Shown: positions 1-9,510 of the stretch, piece by piece
How positions within the stretch are numbered: position 1 is the first letter of the stretch
Layout of the letters: the number at the start of each line of letters is the position of its first letter
DNA from: Clavelina lepadiformis
Lineage: Eukaryota > Chordata > Ascidiacea > Aplousobranchia > Clavelinidae
DNA length: 64,000 bases
Direction: 5' to 3'
Assembly (NCBI RefSeq): GCF_947623445.1
Contig: NC_135243.1
Span: 19,972,479-20,036,478 of the forward strand
The notes under the pieces: model-generated
What the model was told of the DNA's origin: nothing
The model's input: the letters and a program-made list of their open reading frames with translations, nothing else
Databases searched by the model: none
Position numbers and translations under genes: made by a program

Positions 1-3000
1 CGTGCAGAAGATTTGCCTTGGAAATATTACAGGTGCTTATATTTGCTTAAAACCTTCCTTATCATAGACGTGACAGAACATGGTTTACTGGTCTTTCGAA
101 ATTTATGACTTGGAAAACAAATACAAATACTGTAAATAATGGAAAAAATTAACGCCTGTAAATGGTATAAATAACTTAGTCCATGTAGAATGATTTATTT
201 TTATTGCGTAATTCGAGTAAATTTAGCTTTTCTTACGTTCTATTTTATTTGTTACCATCTAAAATCAAACAAACATAGAGTTTTCGCTTGTAGAGGAAAG
301 AAACTGTAGAATAAAACTATAAAGTCATTCTACAACAGTAAACTTTTTTCAAACTAGATAAAAAGCATTGCTTTTGCAGCAAATATAGCATAAATTTCTT
401 ATTTTTCCTTGGATAACTGTAAAACAACTGTTTTCGCGTTTAGGCCAATCCAGTGAAGCGTGCGGTTTGACTTCTGTGTCGTTGGATCTGTTACCGGTCT
501 ATTTTGTTCTAAACTTCTAAATGCCTCCTCCCCTAATCATATGTGGGACAATTATCATATATGGGGTCGACATCATATGCGGAACATTAATTATAAAAGC
601 GTGGTTCGAATCTGTAGATTTTGAGAATGACTCATCGGTTCTTATTCTCAACTCATTCGTTTGCAGATTAGTAGCATGTTACATTGACAATGGTTAGTAG
701 CACGTTGTATTGACTATTTTATTACATACGAACCACGTAGATATAGATTGTACCATTGAAAGAAGATGATCTAAACTTTTTAATCGATAAAGTAAACCAC
801 ACTTCCAAAAGAATGTTATTAAACGTTGATGAGTTTGACGGTCTTGTGAAGGACAAAACTGTGGTTAATTTGTCAATTTTGTGACGGACATCTATTTGGT
901 TGCAGAAATCCCAACCAGTTGTTTGTGTGGTGGTCGGCTGAGGGTCCTTCCATTTTGGGTCATGCCGGAATAAAACTAGGAGGCTATGACGGTTTTTTCA
1001 ACTGGACCTGGACCTACCGCCGAGATGCGGACGTTGCGCGTAATTACGGATATCGGGGTCACGTTATCAACTCTGTAGCGAAAGGGAAGAAAGTTGTTGA
1101 TGAGTTGGTCGCGGCAAAAACTGATTTAGCGGTAAGCATTTGAAGTTCTTTACATTGACGCAATTGTTTATTGTCATGGAAACTCCACTGAAAGTACTAT
1201 TGTAACCAAACTTTTTCTGATCAGGAATCTTCCCGCTCTAACGGCTAGTCACTAAGCCAGTTCCTGCTCACCTATTTTTACGAGCATTCTTTCAATAAAA
1301 ACAAAGGTCTTTCTTGTATTAAAACCAAAAGTAGACTGATTTAACACTTCTCCTACAAACCACAGCGCAATCAATTAATCATCATTAGCATGCGAGGATG
1401 GAAACTACGGGCGGCGTAACATACCTCGGGGGGAGTTGTGGGGCGTAAAACGTATGCGTGTGTAGAAAACTTACAAACAATAAAAGGAGTCACAAGTGAA
1501 ATATCGATGAGTTACTAATACTAAATAAAAACGCAGTCACACATTATGGCCACAACAATACGAGTGAAATACATCTTAATATAAATCTAAAAACACATCG
1601 TGGAATATACAACTAAAACGTATCAATGTGCGGTGCTACATAATAAAACAAGTGTGTAAAGATATTCTCGTGACATCTCCCCCCATCGCGCATTCTTTCC
1701 GTCCCGGAAAGTTACAGGCGGATAAATGACCATCGTTCGTAGCTCTTTGTCAATCGTCTGGCGCTCCGTTGTTGATGAGCAAAACATAACCAAAATCGAT
1801 TGTCCCGCTTGGTGAATATTTCTTCTTTAGTGTCGCCGATGATTTTACTGCCCATAAATCACTTGAAAGGCTTACTTCGTGATTGTACCAGCACAAACTC
1901 ACACCCCAAATAAACTGCTTGCTGGCTGGAGAACTGACACTTGTCACTCTGTTTTGATTGAACTGATGGCGCTTCATCGTTTCATTCATTAATGGCTCTG
2001 ACATCACAGTATTTAAACTTGTGATCACTCGAACCAGAGCTCTCCCGCTACACAAGTTATCGGTGTGGCTATCAGACGACTTGTCTTTGGCGACCACCAA
2101 TTCATCTTTGCCGGCATCAGCATTCTTTTCACCGACCACAACGGGAACATCACAAATCGGTACCGGCACTACTTGATCAGCTGCCGTCTCATCAGTGCGC
2201 GACTTGCAGTCATCTTGACCCACAATGCGGTTGGTCAAAAATTCTCCCGCAGTTTCTTCATGTTGCAAATCGTATTCTAATACACAACACCGGGCCTCTC
2301 TCGTTGTTTCTCTCAGACTTTCAGCTTCTGCCGGACAACAACGCTTTTGTACAGCGGAAGCAAACGAAGATATTGCTGTTTCGGCCGAGAATTGAGTCCC
2401 ATTCAATATTCGATAATCTCCACTTTCAGTAGAACGAATGGGTTGCCTCGCTTTTGTACCTCTTCTCACCAATTCATCGTACTCTAAATCGAAAAGCGAC
2501 AAGTCTCTGCCTCGTACATCCCAGCTTAAATCTTCATCGAAGCTGTTAATCAGAAGATGCTTCTTTAAAGCAGGATTCGCATCAATAGTCGTACAATAAA
2601 CGTCGAAGCGTTTGAAAAAGCTTCGAAAATCTTCGTTGGGCTCATATTTTGGTGGAGGAATAGCGAAATAGATGCTGGACATCGTAAAACTTCGAAAAAT
2701 TTATTGGAATAATTTCATTGACTGCGGGATCCTGGCGCGCTCGCCAATTGTAACCAAACTTTTTCTGATCAGGAATCTTCCCGCTCTAACGGCTAGTCAC
2801 TTAGCCAGTTCCTGCTCACCTATTTTTACGAGCATTCTTTCAATAAAAACAAAGGTCTTTCTTGTATTAAAACCAAAAGTAGACTGATTTAACACTTCTC
2901 CTACAAACCACAGCGCAATCAATTAATCATCATTAGCATGCGAGGATGGAAACTACGGGCGGCGTAACATACCTCGGGGGGAGTTGTGGGGCGTAAAACG

Positions 3001-6000
3001 TTTGCGTGTGTAGAAAACTTACAAACAATAAAAGGAGTCACAAGTGAAATATCGATGAGTTACTAATACTAAATAAAAACGCAGTCACACATTATGGCCA
3101 CAACAATACGAGTGAAATACATCTTAATATAAATCTAAAAACACATCGTGGAATATACAACTAAAACGTATCAATGTGCGGTGCTACATAATAAAACAAG
3201 TGTGTAAAGATATTCTCGTGACACTATAACTCATTTATCGCTCTTTTTGTTAGCTTATTTGTTTTGCATAAGTACTGTTAAAGATGTAAGATACTGTTAA
3301 TATTTTTTTCCGATGTTATGATAACTGATGAAATTTTACGGATGATGACGATTGATGAAATTTTTTATTTTACAAATTTTGCAATGTTAAGATGCTTACT
3401 ATATTTTAGCTCATACCTAATCAGCTTCTCTTTGCATGTTAGCCAAGTAATTCCATGGCAGAAAGCCAGACTTTGCATGTAGCATATCCACTGCATATAT
3501 GCACATAAACCTCCTGTCGGAAATTATACCAGATTATGTATGGCCATTTTATCACTTTTGTCTGATTATAACAGATTATGTGTGTAATATGTTTGCATAA
3601 ACAGCCCATCGATGGTTCATGGTATCTTTCTAAACCTTTCCTCAAGTAAGAATTTCTTACATAATGTTAGTTTAAAAATCGAAATTTTTTATGTAAGTTT
3701 TATTAAAAATAATGGGTTGTTATTTACGTATCCTTTTGCCAAACTTGAAAAACCTTATTTCTGCATGTCACTGTATCAGGTAATTGGAAACAATTAAGTG
3801 TATATAGACTATAGATGATTACCAACACTGTAGGTGTGAAAATGGTATGATATGATAATGTACACATGTCACGAGAGTATTTTTATACACCGTTTTTATA
3901 TCCATCACGTTATACACCGTTTTTATATCCATCACGTTATACACCGTTTTTATTCGCATTGTCTTTATGCATGTTCACGATATGCCGTGTTTTACTTGTT
4001 TATACTCGTGACGTCTCAGATCGTTAGCCCGAGGTCCCAATTAGTAATGTATTTAGCGTCCCACGGGGATTCCTCAGTCGCGTGGAATTGGTTTTGTGGG
4101 AATGTTGCGCTCGGCTGTGTGGTGTTGAGCTAGTGTCTGATCAGTCTACGTTTGGTTTTAATAAAGTGAAGACCTTTGTTTTTATCTAAGGAAGACTCGT
4201 AAAAATAAGACAGTCTGGCTAATTGACTAGCTGTTAAGCGGGGAGCTTACCTGGTCAGAAAAAGTTTGGTTACAATTGGCGCGCGCGCCAGGATCCCGCA
4301 GTCAAGGAAATTATTCGACTAAACTTGTGGAAGTTTCACGATGTCCATCTGTTTCGCTATTCCTCCACCAATATATGAGCCCATCGAAGATTTCCAAAGC
4401 TTTTTCAACCGCTTCGACGCTTATTGTACGACGATTGAAGCGAATCCTGCTTTAAAGAAGCATCTTCTAATTAACAGCTTCGATGAAAATTTAAGCTGGG
4501 ATGTACGAGGCAGAGACTTGTCGCTTTTCGATTTAGAGTACGATGAGTTGGTGAGAAGAGGTACCGAAGCGAGGCAACCCATTTGTTCTACGGAGAGTAA
4601 CAAATATCGAATATTAAATGGGACTCGATTCGATGCCGACAGAGCAATATCTTCGTTGGCTTACACTGTACGAAAACGTATATGTGCGGAAGAAGCTGCT
4701 GAAACTCCCGCTCCCGAAGAGCAGGCTGCTGAGTCTGCTCCAGCCGAAGAAGCTGCTGAAACTCCAGCTCCCGAAGAGCAGGCCGCTGAGTCCGCTCCAG
4801 CAGAACAAGCTGCTGAAACTCCAGCTCCCGAAGAGCAGGCCGCTGAGTCTGCTCCAGCTGAAGAAGCTGCTGAAACTCCAGCTCCCGAAGAACAGGCCGC
4901 TGAGTCCGCTCCAGCCGAAGAAGCTGCCGAAACTTCCGCTCCCGAAGAGCAGGCCGCTGAGTCAGCTCCAGCAGAACAAGCTGCTGAAACTCCAGCTCCC
5001 GAAGAGCAGGCCGCTGAGTCTGCTCCAGCCAGCAAGCAGCTCATTTGGGGCGTAAGTTTGTCTCGGTACGATCACGAAGTGAGCCAATCGAGTGATTTTT
5101 GTGCAGTGGAGTCGTCAGCGACACCAGGGGACGGATGTTCACCAAGCTGGACGGTCGGTTTTGGTTGCGTGGTGCTCATCAACAACGGAGCGCCAGACGA
5201 TTAACAAGGAGCTACAAACGATGGTCGTTTACCCGGATGTTGAATAACTTTTCCGGGGCCGGAAAAGAACTGGTCTGGGGGGGATGTCACGAGAGTATTT
5301 TTATACACCGTTTTTATATCCATCACGTTATACACCGTTTTTATATCCATCACGTTATACACCGTTTTTATTCGCATTGTCTTTATGCATGTTCACGATA
5401 TGCCGTGTTTTACTTGTTTATACTCGTGACGTCTCAGATCGTTAGCCCGAGGTCCCAATTAGTAATGTATTTAGCGTCCCACGGGGATTCCTTAGTCGCG
5501 TGGAATTGGTTTTGTGGGAATGTTGCGCTCGGCTGTGTGGTGTTGAGCTAGTGTCTGATCAGTCTACGTTTGGTTTTAATAAAGTGAAGACCTTTGTTTT
5601 TATCTAAGGAAGACTCGTAAAACTAAGACAGTCTGGCTAATTGACTAGCCGTTAAGCGGGGAGCTTACCTGGTCAGAAAAAGTTTGGTTACACACACAGT
5701 AGGTACTGTATTACAATGATAGTTGTGGTAGTTCGATATTACAATAAGTGGCGATAAAATGCAAGGCGCTAGAAGAACAATTAACTGGTTAACTTAATTA
5801 TAAATTATTATAAGATGGACAGTACGTTTTCAAAATTTTGTGTAAAATCGCAAAATTTGTTTCTTTTGGAATCCTTTGTAGTTATAAAACCTAATTCACT
5901 GCAACGCTTTCAACAGCTCGTGCACAATATTCGTTTTCAACATGGCGACCAAATCGCAAACCTTTATAGTTGTTCTATTTGTTCCAAATAGTTTCTACGT

Positions 6001-7285
6001 CATCACTCTACCCATAGTTCTACCAATGAGGTTTTTCCCTTGACCAATCGCGTGACATTTGATTTATTCCGCGCTTTTTTTAAGAATCCGTTAAAATCAC
6101 CTTTCACAATCTTTAAACCACCTTCATGAAACACAACGTTTTGACTTGAAAGCATAAGAATAATATGCCTGTATAGAATATTATGAACGTGTTGTTCTGT
6201 ACAAAGTGTTACATTTGGTGACTTGTAGGCACATTCAGTCGAAATGTGCTGTGTATAGTTAACTGCATGAACGTAGTTATTGCTACAACGAATTTATACT
6301 TCTTAATATTTAGGATACTATGCATTCCTACACAGGATGCTTTAATTGTTATAATTGTAGAAAACATGCGTAATTCTTTCACCAAAATAAGGGCATCAAT
6401 GAAATATTCTGACAACTAATGTATCTTATGGATGATATCTTTTATTTTTATTTGTATAACCTAAAGTCCAATACCCTACATATAATTTAAAACAACAATA
6501 TTTAAATTTCCAAACTAATCATCTTGTCTTGAACCTCAGCAGTTTTTGTTTAAGAGATGCGAGCTTGAAACTGGTTATATGGTTTACGTAACAAATCAAT
6601 TTTTGTTACATGGATAAATAATATATACGCAGTAATATATATTCTCTCATTTCATCTTGTCTTATGAATAATCGTTTAGGTTTGGATAGTTAGCGGATGT
6701 AATTACACACACGGTGCTAGAATGCGAATGAAATACGTCAAAGAGATGCAAGAAGTCGGTCTTAACTTCACAGGATACGGAAAATGCTTTGAACGACCTG
6801 TACCGAGAACCAAAGACTTTCCTTATCCTTATGAGGTCATCAAAAATTACAAATTTTATCTGTCCTTTGAAAACGCGTTGCATTGCACTGACTACATTAC
6901 TGAAAAGTTTTGGGACAACGCCTTGAAAAGTGGGGCCGTCCCAGTAGTTTGGGGACCAAAAAAGGAAGACATTCTTAGAGTTGCTCCTTTGGACTCTTTC
7001 ATCTTTGTCGAAGATTTTAAATCACCGAGGGATTTGGTTGAATATTTATTGTACTTGGATAAAAACGACGCAGAATACCGAAAGTTTTTCAGTTGGAGAG
7101 AAGACGAAAGCATGACTGATGAAAAAATGATCAAATTAACAAAGACGAAGTACCCTAACCTGGACGTGCAAACATCACCGAAGAACTTTTGTGATAAACT
7201 GCTGGAAAACAATCCTACAAAAGTTATCTCTTCCCTGAAGAAGGAATTTTGGGATCCGAATCCCAGTGAATGCCTAATGTCTTAA
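1..7285 (+). CDS. Alpha-1,3-fucosyltransferase-like (GT10) gene, copy A, 5' partial
   Basis: Predicted Golgi type II enzyme moving fucose from GDP-fucose to a glycan. Seen here: the last 32 nt of exon 1 (1-32, encoding RAEDLPWKYY), exon 2 at 906-1131 (226 nt) and exon 3 at 6680-7285 (606 nt, TAA stop). Junctions are GT-AG and the reading frame runs through: split codon AG|A into exon 2, phase 0 into exon 3. Exon 2 carries FNWTWTYRRDAD, a GT10 hallmark. Exon 3 carries YKFYLSFENALHCTDYITEK followed by GAVPVVWGP, the nucleotide-sugar-binding core of the family. The membrane anchor exon lies outside the window. Intron 2 is enlarged by two LTR elements (1201-3223 and 3867-5692) that leave exons and splice sites intact. 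An AATAAA lies at 7298-7303. The acceptor sugar and linkage cannot be read from sequence. Confidence 0.88.
1201..3223 (-). mobile_element. Gag-only non-autonomous LTR retrotransposon 1
   Basis: Two direct 475-bp repeats (1201-1675 and 2749-3223) begin TGTAACC and end GTGACA on the + strand. I saw only two differences between them, so the insertion is recent. They flank a 1.07-kb interior with one long open frame on the - strand, so the element is oriented -. The 4-bp target duplication CTAT lies at 1197-1200 and 3224-3227, and FUT copy C has the unoccupied site (GTACTATAG). A G-rich polypurine tract abuts the downstream LTR in element orientation. There is no protease, reverse transcriptase, RNase H or integrase, so any movement would need proteins in trans. 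Confidence 0.9.
1750..2682 (-). CDS. Gag-like protein of LTR element 1
   Basis: A 310-residue open frame filling the interior of LTR element 1. The first ~93 residues (EDFRSFFKRFDVYC, then LLINSFDEDLSWDVRGRDLS) look like the helical N-terminal half of a Ty3/gypsy-type Gag capsid. The last ~60 residues, starting ASKQFIWGVSL and ending INNGAPDD, match the end of the ORF in LTR element 2. The middle ~150 residues differ completely from element 2 and are acidic with scattered Cys. I see no CCHC zinc knuckle and no pol motif. The assignment as Gag is by shape and context, not a database hit. Confidence 0.65.
   Translation of the reverse strand: MSSIYFAIPPPKYEPNEDFRSFFKRFDVYCTTIDANPALKKHLLINSFDEDLSWDVRGRDLSLFDLEYDELVRRGTKARQPIRSTESGDYRILNGTQFSAETAISSFASAVQKRCCPAEAESLRETTREARCCVLEYDLQHEETAGEFLTNRIVGQDDCKSRTDETAADQVVPVPICDVPVVVGEKNADAGKDELVVAKDKSSDSHTDNLCSGRALVRVITSLNTVMSEPLMNETMKRHQFNQNRVTSVSSPASKQFIWGVSLCWYNHEVSLSSDLWAVKSSATLKKKYSPSGTIDFGYVLLINNGAPDD
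4275..4300 (+). promoter_or_regulatory. Putative primer-binding region with GC palindrome
   Basis: Immediately after the 5' LTR comes ATTGGCGCGCGCGCCAGG. TGG at the expected distance could pair with a tRNA CCA end, and the palindrome GGCGCGCGCGCC could fold. Element 1 has the same region with one break in the palindrome (GGCGAGCGCGCC). Conservation between elements supports a role, but the priming tRNA was not identified. Confidence 0.4.
4341..5204 (+). CDS. Gag-like protein of LTR element 2 with 19-residue repeats
   Basis: A 287-residue ORF starting 66 bp after the 5' LTR. Residues 1-93 are close to the N-terminus of the element 1 ORF (EDFQSFFNRFDAYC, then WDVRGRDLSLFDLEYDELV). Residues ~116-230 are six 19-residue units of the form EEAAETPAPEEQAAESAPA, encoded by a 57-bp minisatellite. 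The C-terminus (ASKQLIWGVSLS to INNGAPDD) again matches element 1. Conserved ends around a wholly different centre imply the middle is free to change. No zinc knuckle, protease or polymerase was found. Confidence 0.65.
   Translation: MSICFAIPPPIYEPIEDFQSFFNRFDAYCTTIEANPALKKHLLINSFDENLSWDVRGRDLSLFDLEYDELVRRGTEARQPICSTESNKYRILNGTRFDADRAISSLAYTVRKRICAEEAAETPAPEEQAAESAPAEEAAETPAPEEQAAESAPAEQAAETPAPEEQAAESAPAEEAAETPAPEEQAAESAPAEEAAETSAPEEQAAESAPAEQAAETPAPEEQAAESAPASKQLIWGVSLSRYDHEVSQSSDFCAVESSATPGDGCSPSWTVGFGCVVLINNGAPDD
4689..5030 (+). repeat. 57-bp minisatellite, six units, within gag-like ORF
   Basis: Six in-frame 57-bp units rich in GCT, GAA and CCA codons. The period is a multiple of three, so copy-number change keeps the frame. 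Unit differences are mostly single substitutions (for example EEAAET versus EQAAET). Confidence 0.9.
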
Positions 7286-7303
7286 CAACAAAAGAAAAAT
7301 AAA

Positions 7304-8847
7304 GTATCGTGTCAAATAATATACAGTTACATTGTAATGAAAGTTATTGTGTGTTATTTGTTAAAGTTATTGTGAAAGTTATTGTGTTAAGTTATTGTTA
7401 TGAAAGTGTATTCGATTAGGAAAGGCAGACAAAAATCCCCCATAAAACGTCATGCATTAGCCGTAAGCTTTTGCTTTAGTGGTCGACGACAACAGTATAG
7501 CAAGAGAAGCGTCACGTTTGGCCAATACTAGTCAACCAGCATGGCGGTGTATCATCTCTGTTGGTATCGTACTGTACTTCTATTCCACTAATATATCGAT
7601 ATAGGCGCTCTGAAACCAACTTCAAAGAATCTTTGGAAAGATTCAGATTCTTGCCAAGTCTTTTAGACTTTATTTGTATAACAGGTTGTTGTTGTGATGA
7701 AGAAGGTGATTTATAATTGTCATCTGCAAGGGTATAGCATCACTATCTCACCGTACAATCCCTTCAGTTTGAAGTAAAGATTCCAGCAGTGGCAAGTTTC
7801 ATAAACAATACAGAAACAGGAATATCTTTATTGTGTTGGAATTGGTCTTCTTACTGTGTCCAAGTTTGGATATGTGTTAAACTACAATAAGGTCTTATGT
7901 TCTTTCTGATCCAAGTGTTTGTACAGCGCCAAAATAGCGGTGGGTGCAAATAGATCTTTAGATTCTCCGCTTACTATTGGAACAGTAAAGTTAAAGCTCT
8001 TTCTGCTAATTTTTGCCCATTCCCGTAATTCTTCAGCACATTTTTTACACACAATGCTTGTCTTGGTCACCCAACATACCAGTGATAGCAAAGTACACAG
8101 GATACATATGCTTTACAAAATCGGTCATTACTTTCTTGTTACTGTAAACTGTTTGTATAGGATAAGATATACTCTTCTCTTAACAGAAATGTTTTTGCGA
8201 AAGAACTGAGCAAAATGCCACAATAACAGAGAAAAAAGAAGATTTCCTTTCAATTAAACATAACGTCACAAATTGTGTATGACAATAGTGGATAGTTAAC
8301 TCGCATTAAATGAATCAAATGTGTGATGTCACAATGCAATCTACAAACACGATCAAATCACCTATAATTGACAATAGAAATATCAAAAACCTTAAAAATC
8401 TTAATCGTTTGACCTGATAGAGAAAAACTAATGTAATTCTTGGAATCATGTGTCAGAACTTAGCCGGTATCAGTTTTAAACTTTTGGGCACCAAAAATTG
8501 TCTTGACCAGTGTGCTATCAACGATGAATGGTGGAGTCGATATTTTTACAGAATGAAGGTCAGGTATCCAAGGGGCAGCCAAGCCCACAGTTATTAGAAA
8601 GCATAGATTGTGCGGATAATTGGTCCCATTGCTAACTCGATAATGGAAGAAAAAATGACCAAAAATCACCGAAACTCCTAAACTTTACATTGGCAAGTAG
8701 CCTATACCTCCTTTTCCAACATAAATTAAAAAAAGAAATAAAAAATTTTCACTGCGGATTATGGACTGCGCCATAATCCACACCGAAACGAGGTACTCTC
8801 CCTTTCAGGAAAGCTTGATCAGTGCTCAATGCAAGTGTGTTGAGAAA
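7304..8847. other. Intergenic stretch, no gene recognised
   Basis: AT-rich sequence after FUT copy A. A 69-residue frame on the - strand at 8091-7882 and a similar one at 8669-8460 lack recognisable motifs or paralogues in the window. I see no RNA gene. Confidence 0.5.
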
Positions 8848-9510
8848 CACTGAAACAGGTGGAGAAGTTCAAGTACCTGGGAATCCTATTCACGAGTGAT
8901 CGAAGGCAAAACACTGAATTAGAGTATTAGACACTCGAATCGGTAAAGCAAGCGCAGTCATGTTTGAGTTTCAACGATCGATCGTCTCGAAGCGGGAGCT
9001 TTTTAAAACTGCAAAGCTCTCAATTTATAAGTCAGTTTTTTTCCCAGTTCTCAACTATGGTCATGAATCTTGGATAATGACGGAAGAATGCGTTCACGGG
9101 AGCAGGCATCAGAAATGGGATTTTTTAGAAGGTTTATGGTGTAACGTTACTACAAAAAATGCGTAAAACCAAAACCCGTAAATCTCTAAGTGATGAGTCC
9201 CTACTTCTTCGACTTGAGAGGTTCCAACTACGATGGTTTAGTCATGTCATCAGAATGTCCCAGGAAAAACTTGCAAACCAAGTCATGCTTGCCACACCTA
9301 CCGATAAAAGACTAACGGATCGACCAAGAACCAGGTGGTACACAATTACGTAACTGATCTGGCCTGGTCACGACTAGGTATTTCTTTAGCCGAACTGACA
9401 GATGTGGCGAAAGATCGTGAACTGTTCCGGAAGCTCCTAGAGCTCCTGCCCTCACGACTATCCTGAGAGGAAAAAGTGATTTTCAAAGAGAGAGAGATAA
9501 TAATAATGCG
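8848..9510 (+). pseudogene. 5'-truncated non-LTR retrotransposon tail (RT C-terminus)
   Basis: Conceptual translation across several frameshifts gives the typical carboxyl end of a non-LTR retrotransposon polymerase ORF: VEKFKYLGILFTSD, TRIGKAS, then LSIYKSVFFPVLNYGHESW, then LERFQLRWFSHVIRMSQE and a proline/arginine-rich RPRTRWY. An in-frame TAG after ELEY and frame changes near 8930 and 9160 show it is dead. The 3' end runs into GA and ATA short repeats (9487-9510), as in elements ending in simple repeats. The catalytic YxDD region is absent through 5' truncation. Confidence 0.8.

Larger units (their letters stand above)
3867..5692 (+). mobile_element. Gag-only non-autonomous LTR retrotransposon 2
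   Basis: Direct 408-bp LTRs at 3867-4274 and 5285-5692 begin TGTCACGAGAG and end GGTTACA. I counted three differences between them. The target duplication is CACA at 3863-3866 and 5693-5696. A run of seven G plus GA ends at 5284, a good polypurine tract. The 1-kb interior holds one gag-like ORF and no pol. The LTR ends match those of element 1 read on the other strand, so the two are related subfamilies inserted in opposite orientation 640 bp apart in the same intron. Each LTR contains a 27-bp unit repeated about 2.5 times near its start (around 3889-3955 and 5307-5373). Confidence 0.9.

Noticed and set aside
595..625. GGTTCGAATC, resembling a tRNA T-loop, upstream in FUT introns
   Set aside because: No matching acceptor stem, D-arm or anticodon arm around it; it is a conserved intron word in the FUT copies.
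4618..5055. 145-residue + frame rich in Leu/Lys/Pro and a 127-residue - strand Ser/Ala/Gly frame overlapping the gag-like ORF
   Set aside because: Both are shadows of the 57-bp minisatellite, whose period keeps several frames open. The gag-like frame has conserved ends outside the repeat; these do not.
5099..5551. 150-residue frame through the end of the gag-like ORF into the 3' LTR
   Set aside because: Follows the LTR 27-bp repeat (IHRFYIHHV) and is out of frame with the ORF conserved in both elements.
6892..7212. 106-residue frames on the - strand opposite FUT exon 3 (also at 20764-21084)
   Set aside because: Antisense to strongly conserved GT10 coding sequence; open only because of codon composition.
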